Shown: positions 45,163-55,097, numbered from the stretch's first letter. The stretch is DNA of 64,000 bases from Parapedobacter indicus (GCF_900113765.1 NZ_FOQO01000001.1:124001-188000); one strand, 5' to 3'. Notes: generated by a model from the sequence alone, not told the origin. A program made the numbers and translations.

Positions 45163-48100
45163 TCAATCTTCTTCTGTTGTTGTCAATTTAGTTTTTACCT
45201 GTTCATCGAGGTATTTGAAAATTACGTACAATACCGGGATGATAAAGATGCCGAGCGTAACGCCGATTAACATACCTCCCGCAGCCCCGAAACTGATGGA
45301 ATGATTGCCCTGAGCAGACGGACCTACCGTCCACATTAGCGGAATCAGACCGGCTACAAACGCCAGGGAGGTCATCAGAATTGGCCGAAGTCGCATACGC
45401 GCACCTTCGAGGGCAGATTCATAAATACTCAACCCTGCCTGTCGTTGTTGCACGGCGAATTCGACAATAAGGATGGCGTTTTTTGCCAACAACCCAATGA
45501 GCATAATAAGCCCCACTTGCACGTAAATGTTATTCTCCAATCCGACAAGATTGACGAGTGTATATACGCCGATCAATCCTACGGGAACGGAGAGCATCAC
45601 CGCTAAGGGTAAGATGTAACTTTCATATTGAGCTGCCAATAGAAAGTAAACAAAGAGGATACTCAATGCAAAAATTAATACAGTCTCGTTGCCCGATTGG
45701 CTTTCTTCCAGACTCATGCCCGTCCACTCATAGCTGTAGTTGCCGGGCAGGTATGCGGCGGCTGTCTCTTCCATCGCCTTCATTGCTTCGCCGGTACTGT
45801 ACCCTTCAGACGGTATCGCATTGATGGCAATGGCGTTATATAAATTGTAACGGTTTACAATTTCAGGTCCCATTACTTTTTTAAGGGTTACAATGGTATT
45901 TACGGGCACCATTTCGTCCGCACTGTTGCGCACAAAAATGGATTTGAAGGATTCGGGTTCTGCACGGTATTCAAAGTCTGCCTGCATATATAGACGGTAC
46001 TGTCTGCCGAAACGGTTGAAATCGCTCACCATGACTCTTCCGTAATATCCTTGTATGGTTCGCATCATCTCGTTGATACTCACACCCAGGGCTTTCGCTT
46101 TTACGGGGTCTACCTCCAATAGGTACTGTGGGAAGTTGGCGTTGAATGTGGTGTAGGCAGACGCCACTTCCGGCCGTTTTTCCAGCTCGCGCATGAAGGT
46201 ATCTGCCACCATGCCAAAATCCCACATCGAGCCACCCATGCGATCCTGTAATACGAATTCAAGGCCGGAGAAGTCGCCGAATCCTTGAATGGTGGGGCGT
46301 GGGAATACGCTGAACGATGCTTCGGTAATCTTGGACAAATCCTGACGTATGGTGTCCATGAGGACGTTGATGTTCCGGATCTCCCCACGTTCTTTCGCAG
46401 GCTTGAGGTTAATGTAGCCGACGGCAAACGCTGAACTCGCGCTGGCATCAATGGCGTTATATCCGGAAACGGTGGTCATTCCCTCGATGGCTTCCCGTTT
46501 TTTCAAGATACTGTCCGCTTTGGATAGTGCGGCAGTGGTACGGGCCAGCGACGCCCCCGGGGGCATGGAAAGTGAGTAGGTGATAAAGCTGTCGTCTTCT
46601 GTAGGAATAAAACTCGGTGGGGTGCGGTTCATCAGCCATACGCCAATGGCAGTAACAAGTGCGAGTCCGCCCAGCGCTAACCATTTGCGTGCAGTTAGAA
46701 AGCGCAGCGAACCAATATACTTGTTTGTGACAGTTGCAAAGCCGGTATTAAATGCACTGAAAAACCGGGATTTAAACCCGCTAAAGCCAGGTTTCTTTTC
46801 CGTAGTGGTATCAGCCATCGTATCGGCCACCGTCGTAGGCGTCGGATGTGCATCCGACTTTCTGAGCAGCAATGCGCAAAGTGCAGGGGTAAGTGTCAAC
46901 GCATTCAGGGCTGAAATCAGAATAGCCGTAGCCAGGGTATAGGCAAATTGCTGGAAAAATACGCCTGAAGGACCGCCCATGAATCCGACGGGAAAAAATA
47001 CGGCGGACATAATGAGGGTGATGGATACGATGGCACGTGTGATTTCGCCCATCGTAGAGAGGGTCGCTTTCCGGGGCCCGAGGTTTGTCGAGTGCATCTT
47101 CTGATGCACAGCCTCGACCACCACGATAGCGTCATCTACCACGATGCCGATGGCCAGTACGAGGGCAAACATGGTCAGTACGTTAATGGAAAATCCGAAT
47201 AGCTGAAGGAAGAAAAACGTGCCCACCAGCGAAACCGGGATGGCGATGGCCGGAATGAGTGTCGATCGGAAATCCTGCAGAAAAATGAATACAATGATAA
47301 ACACCAAAATGAACGCTTCGAAAATCGTGTGCTGCACTTGATTAATGGATTCATCAATCTGATCGCGTACACTGTAAGAAATTTCATATTGGATGCCATC
47401 GGGAAAGTCTTTGGAGAGCCGTTCCAATACATCACGTATTTGGATGTCGATTTCCCGTGCATTGGAACCACTGGTCTGAAGAATGTTCAGGGTGAGCCCC
47501 GGGTGTCCGTTTACCTTGTTATCGCTTCCGAGGTTAGTGGCGCCGAGTTCGACCCGGGCAATGTCTTTCAGGTAAAGTACGGAACCGTCTTCGTTGGTTT
47601 TAATGACAATTTGCTCGAACTCTTCTGGCGTGGTAAACCGCCCTTGGTGCCGTAAGATGGTCTCGAAAGCCTCATCGGAAGTTTCCCCGAATTTCCCGGG
47701 CGCAATTTCAAAGTTCTGGTCCCGGATAGCTGCCCGGACGTCCTGCGGAATCAACCCATATACGGCCATCTTTTCCGGATTCAACCAGGTACGTATTGAA
47801 TAATCACGGGCTCCTACACGCCGTACCTCGCCCACACCACTTACCCGTGCCAATTCGCGCATCAGGTTAATCTGTGCGTAGGCTTGCAGGAATGTTTCAT
47901 CATATAGGGTATCGGGGCGGTTGCTGAAAATGTTGATGGTCATGATGATCCCGCTTTGGCGGGGCTCGACCGTGATCCCCGATTCGATAACTTCGGCGGG
48001 GATACGGGCATTCGCTTTTGAAACCCGGGTTTGTACGTTTACCGACGCCTGGTTTGGATCGGTACCTGTTTTAAAAAAAACGGTAATATTTCCGGATCCG

Positions 48101-48354
48101 GAGTTGGTGGCCGACGAGCGTATATAGGTCATGTTGGGAACGCCATTAATTGCTTCTTCGATGGGAAGCAATACGGCACCGGCTACAGTTTCCGCATTGG
48201 CTCCTGGATAGGACGTCGAAACGGTGACACTCGGCGGTGCGATTTCCGGAAACCGGGTGATGGGTAATTGCCACATCGATACCAATCCAAGAATTACCAG
48301 CAAGGTGGAAATTACGGTGGCTAATACGGGTCTATTGATGAATGTTTTGAGCAT
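45163..48354 (-). CDS. RND efflux transporter, HAE1 (AcrB/MexB) family
   Basis: A full-length 1063-aa inner-membrane drug:proton antiporter with 12 helices and two large periplasmic loops. Recognisable motifs are FINRPVLATVISTLLVILG at the N-terminus, the porter-domain SYPGANAETV, the TM4 proton-relay motif GIVVDDAIVVVEAV, and the C-terminal YFLLAAQYESY and LIGLLAKNAILIVEFA. The substrate cannot be predicted. It lies in the operon order adaptor, pump, channel and is separated from the adaptor by 88 bp. Confidence 0.96.
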   Translation of the reverse strand: MLKTFINRPVLATVISTLLVILGLVSMWQLPITRFPEIAPPSVTVSTSYPGANAETVAGAVLLPIEEAINGVPNMTYIRSSATNSGSGNITVFFKTGTDPNQASVNVQTRVSKANARIPAEVIESGITVEPRQSGIIMTINIFSNRPDTLYDETFLQAYAQINLMRELARVSGVGEVRRVGARDYSIRTWLNPEKMAVYGLIPQDVRAAIRDQNFEIAPGKFGETSDEAFETILRHQGRFTTPEEFEQIVIKTNEDGSVLYLKDIARVELGATNLGSDNKVNGHPGLTLNILQTSGSNAREIDIQIRDVLERLSKDFPDGIQYEISYSVRDQIDESINQVQHTIFEAFILVFIIVFIFLQDFRSTLIPAIAIPVSLVGTFFFLQLFGFSINVLTMFALVLAIGIVVDDAIVVVEAVHQKMHSTNLGPRKATLSTMGEITRAIVSITLIMSAVFFPVGFMGGPSGVFFQQFAYTLATAILISALNALTLTPALCALLLRKSDAHPTPTTVADTMADTTTEKKPGFSGFKSRFFSAFNTGFATVTNKYIGSLRFLTARKWLALGGLALVTAIGVWLMNRTPPSFIPTEDDSFITYSLSMPPGASLARTTAALSKADSILKKREAIEGMTTVSGYNAIDASASSAFAVGYINLKPAKERGEIRNINVLMDTIRQDLSKITEASFSVFPRPTIQGFGDFSGLEFVLQDRMGGSMWDFGMVADTFMRELEKRPEVASAYTTFNANFPQYLLEVDPVKAKALGVSINEMMRTIQGYYGRVMVSDFNRFGRQYRLYMQADFEYRAEPESFKSIFVRNSADEMVPVNTIVTLKKVMGPEIVNRYNLYNAIAINAIPSEGYSTGEAMKAMEETAAAYLPGNYSYEWTGMSLEESQSGNETVLIFALSILFVYFLLAAQYESYILPLAVMLSVPVGLIGVYTLVNLVGLENNIYVQVGLIMLIGLLAKNAILIVEFAVQQRQAGLSIYESALEGARMRLRPILMTSLAFVAGLIPLMWTVGPSAQGNHSISFGAAGGMLIGVTLGIFIIPVLYVIFKYLDEQVKTKLTTTEED

Positions 48355-48442
48355 TACATTTCGTTTAAAACGTGTGCCAGCAGCGGACAGGAATCGCCGC
48401 CGATAGCATCAAGCGTTAGCTGGGAATAAATGAGAAAGATGT

Positions 48443-49618
48443 TTACTCTGCAGATGCTGAGGGAACAGTTAGGGGTTTGATCTCCATTCCGTTCTCGAGT
48501 TTATCAAGCCCGGACAACACAATCCGGTCGCCCGGTTTGATTCCGTTCTTTACGATATACTGCTTTCCGCTTTTGCCGGTCACTTCGATCGCTTGTTGCT
48601 TTACCCGATTATCTGGTTGGAGTGTATATACAAAGATCTTGTCCTGCAATTCGGTGGTAGCGACTTGGGGTACCGTCAGTACGCTGCGCTGGCGTTCTTC
48701 CATTTTGAGTGTGCCGGTATTGCCCGAACGGAGCACATGGTCTTTGTTGGGAAATGTAGCCCGCAGGCTGATGGATCCGGTCGTACGGTTTACCTGGCCA
48801 TTGATGGCGTCTACCACCCCCTTTTCGGGATAAACGGTGCCGTCGGCCATTACCAAGGACACATTAGGAATCAACTGTGCCGTGTCGGCAGAACCGGTTG
48901 ATGTTGAATCCGATTTGCCATATTTTTTACGGAAATAAAGAAAATCCGACTCACTCATTGCAAAGTAAACATATACCTCGCTGATATCGGAAAGTTCGGT
49001 CAGCGGATCGCTGCTGCTTACTAGGTTACCCACACGTTTCGGTATACGTCCGATAAAACCACTTACGGGCGCCTTGATGGTGGTGAATCCCAGGTTAATG
49101 CGCGCACTTGCGACAGCTGCCGACGCTTGGGCGAGCGATGCTTTGGCAACGTCGTAATCAGACAGCGCGGCCCGAAGCCTTACATCCGAGATCACGTCGT
49201 TCTCAACCAACGGCTTCAGCCGATCTACTTCCAGCTTCGCATTCTCCAATTTTGCCTTTTCGACATTTTCGTTTGCGATGGCATTGTTCAATTGTTCCTG
49301 ATAGGGCTGTGGATTGATCTTGAAGAGTTTTTGACCTTCTTTCACAACGGCGCCTTCATCGACGTATATTTCTTCCAAAATCCCCTCAACCTGTGGACGT
49401 ATTTCCACATTTACCTTGCCTTCTATGGTTCCCAAATAGTCTTTTACGGTAATAGCGGTTGCCGTGTCTATTTGCTGCACGGGCAAGGCAATTGCATTGC
49501 TTTCTGCATCGTTGGTTTTTGAAGATCCCGTGGAGCAGCTGAAAATTACAAAGAGTGATAATGTGATTAAGCCTATGATTATGAGTGTTTTGCTATTTAA
49601 TTTAATTGAAATGTTCAT
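48443..49618 (-). CDS. RND efflux periplasmic adaptor (MFP) lipoprotein
   Basis: The 391-aa protein has a lipoprotein-type signal (LFVIFSCSTG, Cys at about residue 28), a lipoyl-like hairpin (VNVEIRPQVEGILEEIYVDEG and INLGFTTIKAPVSGFIG), an alpha-hairpin between them and a C-terminal beta-barrel (VTGKSGKQYIVKNGIKPGD). It is the first gene of the efflux operon. Its upstream region (49619-49759) is shared with the divergent amidohydrolase gene. No TetR or AraC regulator adjoins the operon, so control is unclear. Confidence 0.94.
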   Translation of the reverse strand: MNISIKLNSKTLIIIGLITLSLFVIFSCSTGSSKTNDAESNAIALPVQQIDTATAITVKDYLGTIEGKVNVEIRPQVEGILEEIYVDEGAVVKEGQKLFKINPQPYQEQLNNAIANENVEKAKLENAKLEVDRLKPLVENDVISDVRLRAALSDYDVAKASLAQASAAVASARINLGFTTIKAPVSGFIGRIPKRVGNLVSSSDPLTELSDISEVYVYFAMSESDFLYFRKKYGKSDSTSTGSADTAQLIPNVSLVMADGTVYPEKGVVDAINGQVNRTTGSISLRATFPNKDHVLRSGNTGTLKMEERQRSVLTVPQVATTELQDKIFVYTLQPDNRVKQQAIEVTGKSGKQYIVKNGIKPGDRIVLSGLDKLENGMEIKPLTVPSASAE

Positions 49619-49759
49619 GTTCTTTCTGTTTATTGTTCCGGTACCTGCGTATTGTTTGTTCTGTGATAAATGATCGATGGTTTTTACGCCAGTCGGTTTA
49701 CGGGATAGGGGTCAGATAGTGTGCCAAACATTTCCTGTAATACCGTGTTATGATTCCAA

Positions 49760-50560
49760 ATGGATTTGGTTTATACACTACACAAAGAGCAGATTCCTGT
49801 CATTGTAACCGCAATTCATCAGGGACATAGGGTAGCAGCCCCTTTAATGGAATATATGCATTTGCAGGAACACGAGCGTTTTCGCGAGGAAGATCCTTAC
49901 ACGGGCTATATGGCAAACCTGCCTGTCAACCGGATTGTCGTAGAAACTTCAAGATTTCAGGTCGATCTTAATCGCCGACGGGAACAAGCCGTATACCGTA
50001 GACCGAAAGATGCTTGGGGGTTAACTGTTTGGGAACCCGCTTTACCCGAACTGATGGTTGATCGGCTGCTGGAAGGGTACGATCGGTTTTATGCAGAAAT
50101 GGATCAGCTGCTGCAATGGGTCCTGGCGCTATTTGGAAAATTTGTGGTATTGGACATCCACAGTTACAATCACAGGCGCACACGTCCCGACGAATCAGCC
50201 AGTATCGGAGAAAATCCGGAACTTAATATTGGAACCGGTCACAACCATGAAAAATGGAAACCGCTGGGGCATTGCCTGGCCAGTTTTCTGGCACATCACC
50301 GCTTCGAAGACCGGTTTCTGGACGTCAGAGAGAATGTTAAATTCAAAGGGGGAGGTTTTTCGGAATGGATTAATCGGAATTATGGTGCGTACGGTTGCGT
50401 GTTTTCGCTGGAGTTCAAAAAAACATTTATGGACGAATGGACCGGTTGGGTGGATATCTCCCACCTAAATCGCATTCATGCCATGCTCGGTGGATGCATT
50501 CCGTTTCTGTTGCATATGCTTGATACACCCGTTAAACCTTCTTTTTTGCATGGACATTGA
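49760..50560 (+). CDS. N-formylglutamate amidohydrolase family protein
   Basis: The 266-aa protein follows the N-formylglutamate deformylase / amidohydrolase fold. It has a zinc-type IHQGH near residues 19-23, the NRIVVETSRFQVDLNR block with Arg and Asp, and VVLDIHSYNHRR (about 126-137). FKGGGFSEWINRNYGAYGCVFSLEFKK carries the second half of the metal and substrate site. The fold cleaves amide bonds of N-acyl acidic amino acids or similar. It is the first gene of a trio with a DUF1704 metallopeptidase and an ATP-grasp enzyme; no histidine-degradation gene is nearby, so the classical hut role is unlikely. Confidence 0.88.
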   Translation: MDLVYTLHKEQIPVIVTAIHQGHRVAAPLMEYMHLQEHERFREEDPYTGYMANLPVNRIVVETSRFQVDLNRRREQAVYRRPKDAWGLTVWEPALPELMVDRLLEGYDRFYAEMDQLLQWVLALFGKFVVLDIHSYNHRRTRPDESASIGENPELNIGTGHNHEKWKPLGHCLASFLAHHRFEDRFLDVRENVKFKGGGFSEWINRNYGAYGCVFSLEFKKTFMDEWTGWVDISHLNRIHAMLGGCIPFLLHMLDTPVKPSFLHGH

Positions 50561-52397
50561 TGATAAGAAACATATCCAGCGTATTCTTGATAAGCTGAAG
50601 AAAAGCAAACCTGTGTTTATGAGCTTGCCCTGTGGCGGTGAACTCCGGATCGAAAGGCCGCTTCCCTACCTATTGGTGTACCGCGTTCCTCCCGATGGAG
50701 AAGATGCATTTACATCGACCCTGGGGAAAACCGAGTCGGCTTACCTGGTGGCTCCAGATACAGAGGAATGCCCCATAAATCCGATTATTTACGCAATAGC
50801 CGGTGCGATGGCCGACAAGTTCGGCGGGTTTATGCTGTTGGAAGTCTGGCTGTCAAATCGTGCTGATTCGCCTACATTCAGCATCCATATCAGCCAGAAA
50901 AGCGCGTTACCGATCGCTGAAAAATTACAGTCGGAGTTGCAACGCATTCATCTCATCCAAGTGCCCGGTGTACACACCACACTGGAAAAAGACAAGAAGA
51001 TGCCTTCACCGCCTTATTACCAAGCGCTGTACGGCGCGGAAGAGGCACGGAAAAACGAGATCATCTTGATTGGATTGGAAATCAGACCCGTTTACATTAA
51101 TCAACAGACGGGAGCACCCTATCCACTGTTCTTGCGGGAACTGCGTGAAAATTTTGTAAAAGCATTGCGCAAAAGTTTTTTTGAGTTCGTGCGTATGAAG
51201 ACCTCCTACAGCGCGGCGAATTTCCAAATGCTGGGCACGACGGAATTGCACGAATCCGTATGGGAAATCGACGAGAAGCTGGCGGAATACAGCAATCAAT
51301 TTGATTTTCTGCTATTGGTGACGCCAATTAACGCACAGGAAGCCTGGCGGAGCTTTTCCCGGACCAAATACCGAAAAAATCCGGCGTTTCACTATCGGCC
51401 CATGCCAATCGATCCCGAACTCATTAAAAGGAAGCTGTATAACCTGCCCATAGAAGCGATTTCGGACCCGACCATCGCTTATCTTTTCCGTGATAAACGA
51501 AAGGAAATCGACCGGATGCTCAACATGCTGAGTGAACGGGAAAAGCCAGATTTCCTATATAGCAGTCAGCAGCTTTTTGGCAATGTCGAGGAAAATTTGC
51601 TGGAAATTGCGCGCGCCATACTGGTGGCCTCGGAGCCTCAACAAGTACCTGCAGAGCGTGAGATGCTAGATGCCAATGCTTTTGCAGCGTTGGCAAAGGC
51701 AGAATTGGAATACTTGAAACAGCAGTACAATACGGTGTCTACCGCTGTGAGGGTACGGGACGACGTGGAGGGAGTCATGGTATCCCGCGGAACGCTCAAT
51801 ATCAGTAGCCGATACCGCATATCCCAAGAGCGTGCTTTTGCCTTGTTGCAACACGAGGTGGGTACCCATGTAGCCACCTACTACAACGGCATGGCCCAAC
51901 CCTTTAAGCTTTTTTATGTGGGGGTACCCGGTTACGAACAATTGCAGGAGGGGCTCGCGGTACTCAGCGAGTACATGACCGGAGGGTTAACCAACCAACG
52001 GATGCGCACCTTGGCGGCACGCGTACTGGCCGTCCATCACATGTTGGCTGGCAATCCGTTTACCGATACGTTTGATATGCTGGTAGAAAAGTACAGCTTT
52101 AATCCCGAAACGGCTTTTTATATTACGATGCGAGTATATCGCGGCGGGGGACTCACAAAAGATTCGGTATACCTAAAAGGACTACTGAATGTGATTGAAT
52201 ACGTGAAGGAAGGAAATGATATCTCACAACTGCTCGTTGGAAAAATAAGACAAGACTACCTTCCGATCATCCAGGAGCTGCTGCATAGAGGACTGCTGAA
52301 GCCTTCGCCGCTGCGTCCTAAATACCTCGAAAAACCATATGTAGCGAAGATCGACGAAATAAAAAAGGGGGGCAGTGTGTTTAAAATGATTGGGTGA
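50550..52397 (+). CDS. DUF1704 / QEGLA-motif metallocarboxypeptidase-like protein
   Basis: From ATG 50550 the product is 615 aa and overlaps the previous gene by 11 bp. It belongs to the TIGR02421 'flavohemoglobin expression-modulating QEGLA motif' family, which is DUF1704. The metal motif HEVGTH sits at residues 435-440 and YEQLQEGLAVLSEY (QEGLA at 466-470) follows. Established knowledge: the eukaryotic DUF1704 proteins MATCAP/TMCP are HExxxH metallocarboxypeptidases that remove C-terminal tyrosine from tubulin. The bacterial function is not known. An N-terminal domain of about 300 residues contains LPCGGELRIERPLPYL. A frame start at 50478 is possible but lies well inside the previous gene. 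Confidence 0.88.
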   Translation: MDIDDKKHIQRILDKLKKSKPVFMSLPCGGELRIERPLPYLLVYRVPPDGEDAFTSTLGKTESAYLVAPDTEECPINPIIYAIAGAMADKFGGFMLLEVWLSNRADSPTFSIHISQKSALPIAEKLQSELQRIHLIQVPGVHTTLEKDKKMPSPPYYQALYGAEEARKNEIILIGLEIRPVYINQQTGAPYPLFLRELRENFVKALRKSFFEFVRMKTSYSAANFQMLGTTELHESVWEIDEKLAEYSNQFDFLLLVTPINAQEAWRSFSRTKYRKNPAFHYRPMPIDPELIKRKLYNLPIEAISDPTIAYLFRDKRKEIDRMLNMLSEREKPDFLYSSQQLFGNVEENLLEIARAILVASEPQQVPAEREMLDANAFAALAKAELEYLKQQYNTVSTAVRVRDDVEGVMVSRGTLNISSRYRISQERAFALLQHEVGTHVATYYNGMAQPFKLFYVGVPGYEQLQEGLAVLSEYMTGGLTNQRMRTLAARVLAVHHMLAGNPFTDTFDMLVEKYSFNPETAFYITMRVYRGGGLTKDSVYLKGLLNVIEYVKEGNDISQLLVGKIRQDYLPIIQELLHRGLLKPSPLRPKYLEKPYVAKIDEIKKGGSVFKMIG

Positions 52398-52404
52398 TTA
52401 TTTT

Positions 52405-52560
52405 GCGAAGCTGCAAAGACGCGAAGTTGCAGAACCGCGACTTCGCAAAACCGCGACTTCGCAAAACCGCGACTTCGCAGAACCGCGACTTCGCAAAACC
52501 GCGACTTCGCAAAACCGCGACTTCGCAAAACCGCGACTTCGCAAAACCGCGACTTCGCAA
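52405..52560. repeat. 16-bp minisatellite between the DUF1704 and ATP-grasp genes
   Basis: The motif CTTCGC recurs at 52441, 52457, 52473, 52489, 52505, 52521, 52537 and 52553, exactly 16 bp apart, with the unit CTTCGCAAAACCGCGA. The unit is itself two octamers, CGCAAAAC and CGCGACTT. A degenerate inverted start (GCGAAG at 52405 and 52421) can fold against it. The period is not a multiple of three, so the frames across it are not genes. Confidence 0.92.
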
Positions 52561-52587
52561 ACTGCAAAAAGATAAAAAACAATAAAT

Positions 52588-53586
52588 ATGACCATTACAT
52601 TTGTCGTGAATCAAGTACGGAAAGAATTGGCAGGCTATACGACTACGGCGCTGGCCCTGGAAGCGCATCGACGTGGACACACTGTGTATTATGCAGGAGT
52701 CGGAGACCTGGTTTACCTATCGGATGGACGAGTAGGGGCCCATAGTCGGAAGGTGCCTGACCGCGAATTCCGGTCGCGACACACCTTCCTGGAAGCTGTG
52801 GTGGCCGAGGAGAAGCAATTGACGAATTCCAAAGATTGGGATGTTATATGGCTGCGTAATGATCCGGCGGCAGATCTGGAGAAAAGGCCATGGGCACAAG
52901 ATGCAGGCGTCCTGTTCGGGCAGTTGGCACAACAACAGGGAATTTTAGTGCTCAACAATCCGGACGGCCTGATTAAAGCTTCGAATAAAATGTATTTGCA
53001 GTATTTTCCAGAGTCAGTGCGGCCGCAAACCATCATCACGCGTAATATGGCAGATGTCGAAGCTTTTTACCGCGATCAGCATCACCGGATTATTCTTAAG
53101 CCCCTGAAGGGGTCTGGCGGAAAGAATGTCTTTCTCATCGATAAAAAGGACGATAAAAATCGGAAACAGATCGTTGAGGCAATCTGCAGGGATGGGTTTG
53201 CGATTGCGCAGGAATACCTGCCCGCTGCAAAGAAAGGTGATATCCGTTTATTTTTGATGGATGGAGAACCGTTGCTGAAGGAAGGAAAAGTCGCGGCCAT
53301 CAAACGTGTGCAGCAGGTTGGCGAAATCCGGAGCAACATCCATCAGGGAGCGAAAGCTAAAAAGGCCGCTATGAATACCGAGATGACGCGCATCGTCGCA
53401 TCGGTGGGCCCACTGCTTAGGCAGGATGGAATATTTTTGGCTGGGTTAGATATTGTCGGCGACAAGCTAATGGAAATCAATGTTTTTAGTCCGGGTGGAC
53501 TGATCCACGCCTCCGAATTTCAGCGTGTGGATTTTATGGATGAGGTCATCTCGGCCATCGAAAAGAAAGTGGCAGATAACAGGTAA
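52588..53586 (+). CDS. ATP-grasp ligase, glutathione synthetase-like
   Basis: The 332-aa protein has a GshB-like N-terminal domain (MTITFVVNQVRKELAGYTT, then WDVIWLRNDPAAD and VLNNPDGLIKASNKMY) and an ATP-grasp domain with IILKPLKGSGGKNVFLI. The DIRLFLMDGEPL loop, a basic glycine-poor loop near IRSNIHQGAKA and the metal-binding end MEINVFSPGGL follow. Such enzymes join an acyl phosphate to an amine. True glutathione synthesis is doubtful because no gamma-glutamylcysteine ligase is near. Genomic company with the amidohydrolase and DUF1704 proteins points to a peptide or amino-acid conjugate (inference). Confidence 0.88.
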   Translation: MTITFVVNQVRKELAGYTTTALALEAHRRGHTVYYAGVGDLVYLSDGRVGAHSRKVPDREFRSRHTFLEAVVAEEKQLTNSKDWDVIWLRNDPAADLEKRPWAQDAGVLFGQLAQQQGILVLNNPDGLIKASNKMYLQYFPESVRPQTIITRNMADVEAFYRDQHHRIILKPLKGSGGKNVFLIDKKDDKNRKQIVEAICRDGFAIAQEYLPAAKKGDIRLFLMDGEPLLKEGKVAAIKRVQQVGEIRSNIHQGAKAKKAAMNTEMTRIVASVGPLLRQDGIFLAGLDIVGDKLMEINVFSPGGLIHASEFQRVDFMDEVISAIEKKVADNR

Positions 53587-53618
53587 AATGTGTAGATTTG
53601 GTGATACGTTCGTTGCGC

Positions 53619-55097
53619 ATGGCCGGTATCGTGCAGACACTTCACCAAATCGGGACTTTTATCTACCAGTGGTATTGGATACCGCTGTTGTTGGTGTATA
53701 TTGCCATCATCCTGACCATCTTGATCGAAAACCGCAATCCTACCAAAACAATCGCCTGGATTATGGTGATTGTCTTTGTTCCGGTGATCGGCATCGTAAT
53801 TTATTATTTTTTTGGTCAGAAATTTAAAAAGATCAAGATATTCCGGATGCAAAACCGGGAAAAGCATGTTCGGCTGTTGAACGTGTGGGATCGGCTAACT
53901 CCCATTATGGACCACAACCTAGTTGTGTTGAAGCAATCTATGGGGCCGCTCAGTAGGGTTTTTGTCTTCTTGAAAAACCAGCGGATTGCACCTCCTTCAC
54001 TGCATAACCGTGTGGAACTTTTAATCAATGGCGAACAAAAATTTCCCGAATTGTTCCGGGTAATCCGTGGGGCGACCCACCATGTCCATTTGGAATATTA
54101 TATTTTTGAGCTGGATGAAATCGGTCTTGCACTGATTGCATTACTGGAAGAAAAAGCATCGGCAGGCATCACTGTGCGGATCATTGCCGATGCATTCGGA
54201 TCGCCAAAGCTTAGGCGTCGGCAAAAACGTTTTGCTAAAGCCGGAATTCAGTTTATTCCGTTTATGCCGGTTACCTTTACTTCGCTGGCAAATGGAAATT
54301 ATCGAAACCACCGCAAAATAGCTGTTATTGACGGACATACTGCTTTTGTAGGTGGTATCAACATCAGCGATCGGTATATCAACAGGGGGCGCCATTCCCC
54401 GTATTGGCGGGATACTGCTGTAAAAATCCAGGGCGACGCGGTAAACGTGCTGCAAACGCATTTTTGGATGAATTGGCACCTGGCCGGAGGTGAGTCTTTT
54501 AGCCTCCGGGATGGTTATTTCCACACGACACCGGCCCGGCCTGTTGGAGGTGCGGCCGTGAGTTTCGCCTTCAGCGATCCGGGTTCCAATGCGCCCTATA
54601 ACATGGAAGCCATGTTGATTGGCATTGCTGAGGCAGCACATACGGTACGGATATGCACACCCTATTTTATTCCGAGTGAAGAGTTGAGTACGGCATTACA
54701 ACTGGCCGCGGCTTCGGGCGTTCGCGTCGAATTGATGCTACCAGCCCGTTCAGATTCATTTATCGTGCAGCATGCTTCATTCTCTTTTTTGAAGCCCTTA
54801 TTGGAACGGGGTGTGATCGTGTATTTGTACGAAAAAGGCTTTATCCATGCAAAAACCATTTGCGTTGATGGAAGATTGGCCTATATCGGGACAGTCAATC
54901 TGGATATCCGCAGCTTTTATATCAATTTTGAAGTCAGCGCCGTTATTAACGACTTGGGTCTATGTGCTCAATTGGATGCGCAATTTGAAGATGATAAAGC
55001 CGATAGTACGTTGTTGACGCGCGATGTTTGGATGCGGCGGCCGCGGTGGAAACGTGGAGTGGATTCGCTATGCAGGCTGTTAACGCCCTTGCTCTAA
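53619..55097 (+). CDS. cls: Cardiolipin synthase (phospholipase D superfamily)
   Basis: From ATG 53619 the product is 492 aa. Two N-terminal membrane helices (about 12-30 and 40-62, LLLVYIAIILTILIE and IVFVPVIGIVIYYFFG) precede two PLD domains. Their HxKxxxxD catalytic motifs are HRKIAVID, followed by GHTAFVGGINISD (about 228-245), and HAKTICVD, followed by GRLAYIGTVNLD (about 410-428). It makes cardiolipin from two phosphatidylglycerols in the inner membrane. TTG 53598 is an alternative start without merit. The gene is 32 bp from the ATP-grasp gene and may be read through from it. Confidence 0.94.
   Translation: MAGIVQTLHQIGTFIYQWYWIPLLLVYIAIILTILIENRNPTKTIAWIMVIVFVPVIGIVIYYFFGQKFKKIKIFRMQNREKHVRLLNVWDRLTPIMDHNLVVLKQSMGPLSRVFVFLKNQRIAPPSLHNRVELLINGEQKFPELFRVIRGATHHVHLEYYIFELDEIGLALIALLEEKASAGITVRIIADAFGSPKLRRRQKRFAKAGIQFIPFMPVTFTSLANGNYRNHRKIAVIDGHTAFVGGINISDRYINRGRHSPYWRDTAVKIQGDAVNVLQTHFWMNWHLAGGESFSLRDGYFHTTPARPVGGAAVSFAFSDPGSNAPYNMEAMLIGIAEAAHTVRICTPYFIPSEELSTALQLAAASGVRVELMLPARSDSFIVQHASFSFLKPLLERGVIVYLYEKGFIHAKTICVDGRLAYIGTVNLDIRSFYINFEVSAVINDLGLCAQLDAQFEDDKADSTLLTRDVWMRRPRWKRGVDSLCRLLTPLL

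Noticed and set aside
52405-52560. CRISPR array
   Set aside because: Units are contiguous 16-mers with no unique spacers, and no cas gene is present.
52256-52680. Frames on both strands across the 16-bp minisatellite
   Set aside because: A 16-bp period gives a repeating peptide in every frame; these are by-products of the repeat, not genes.
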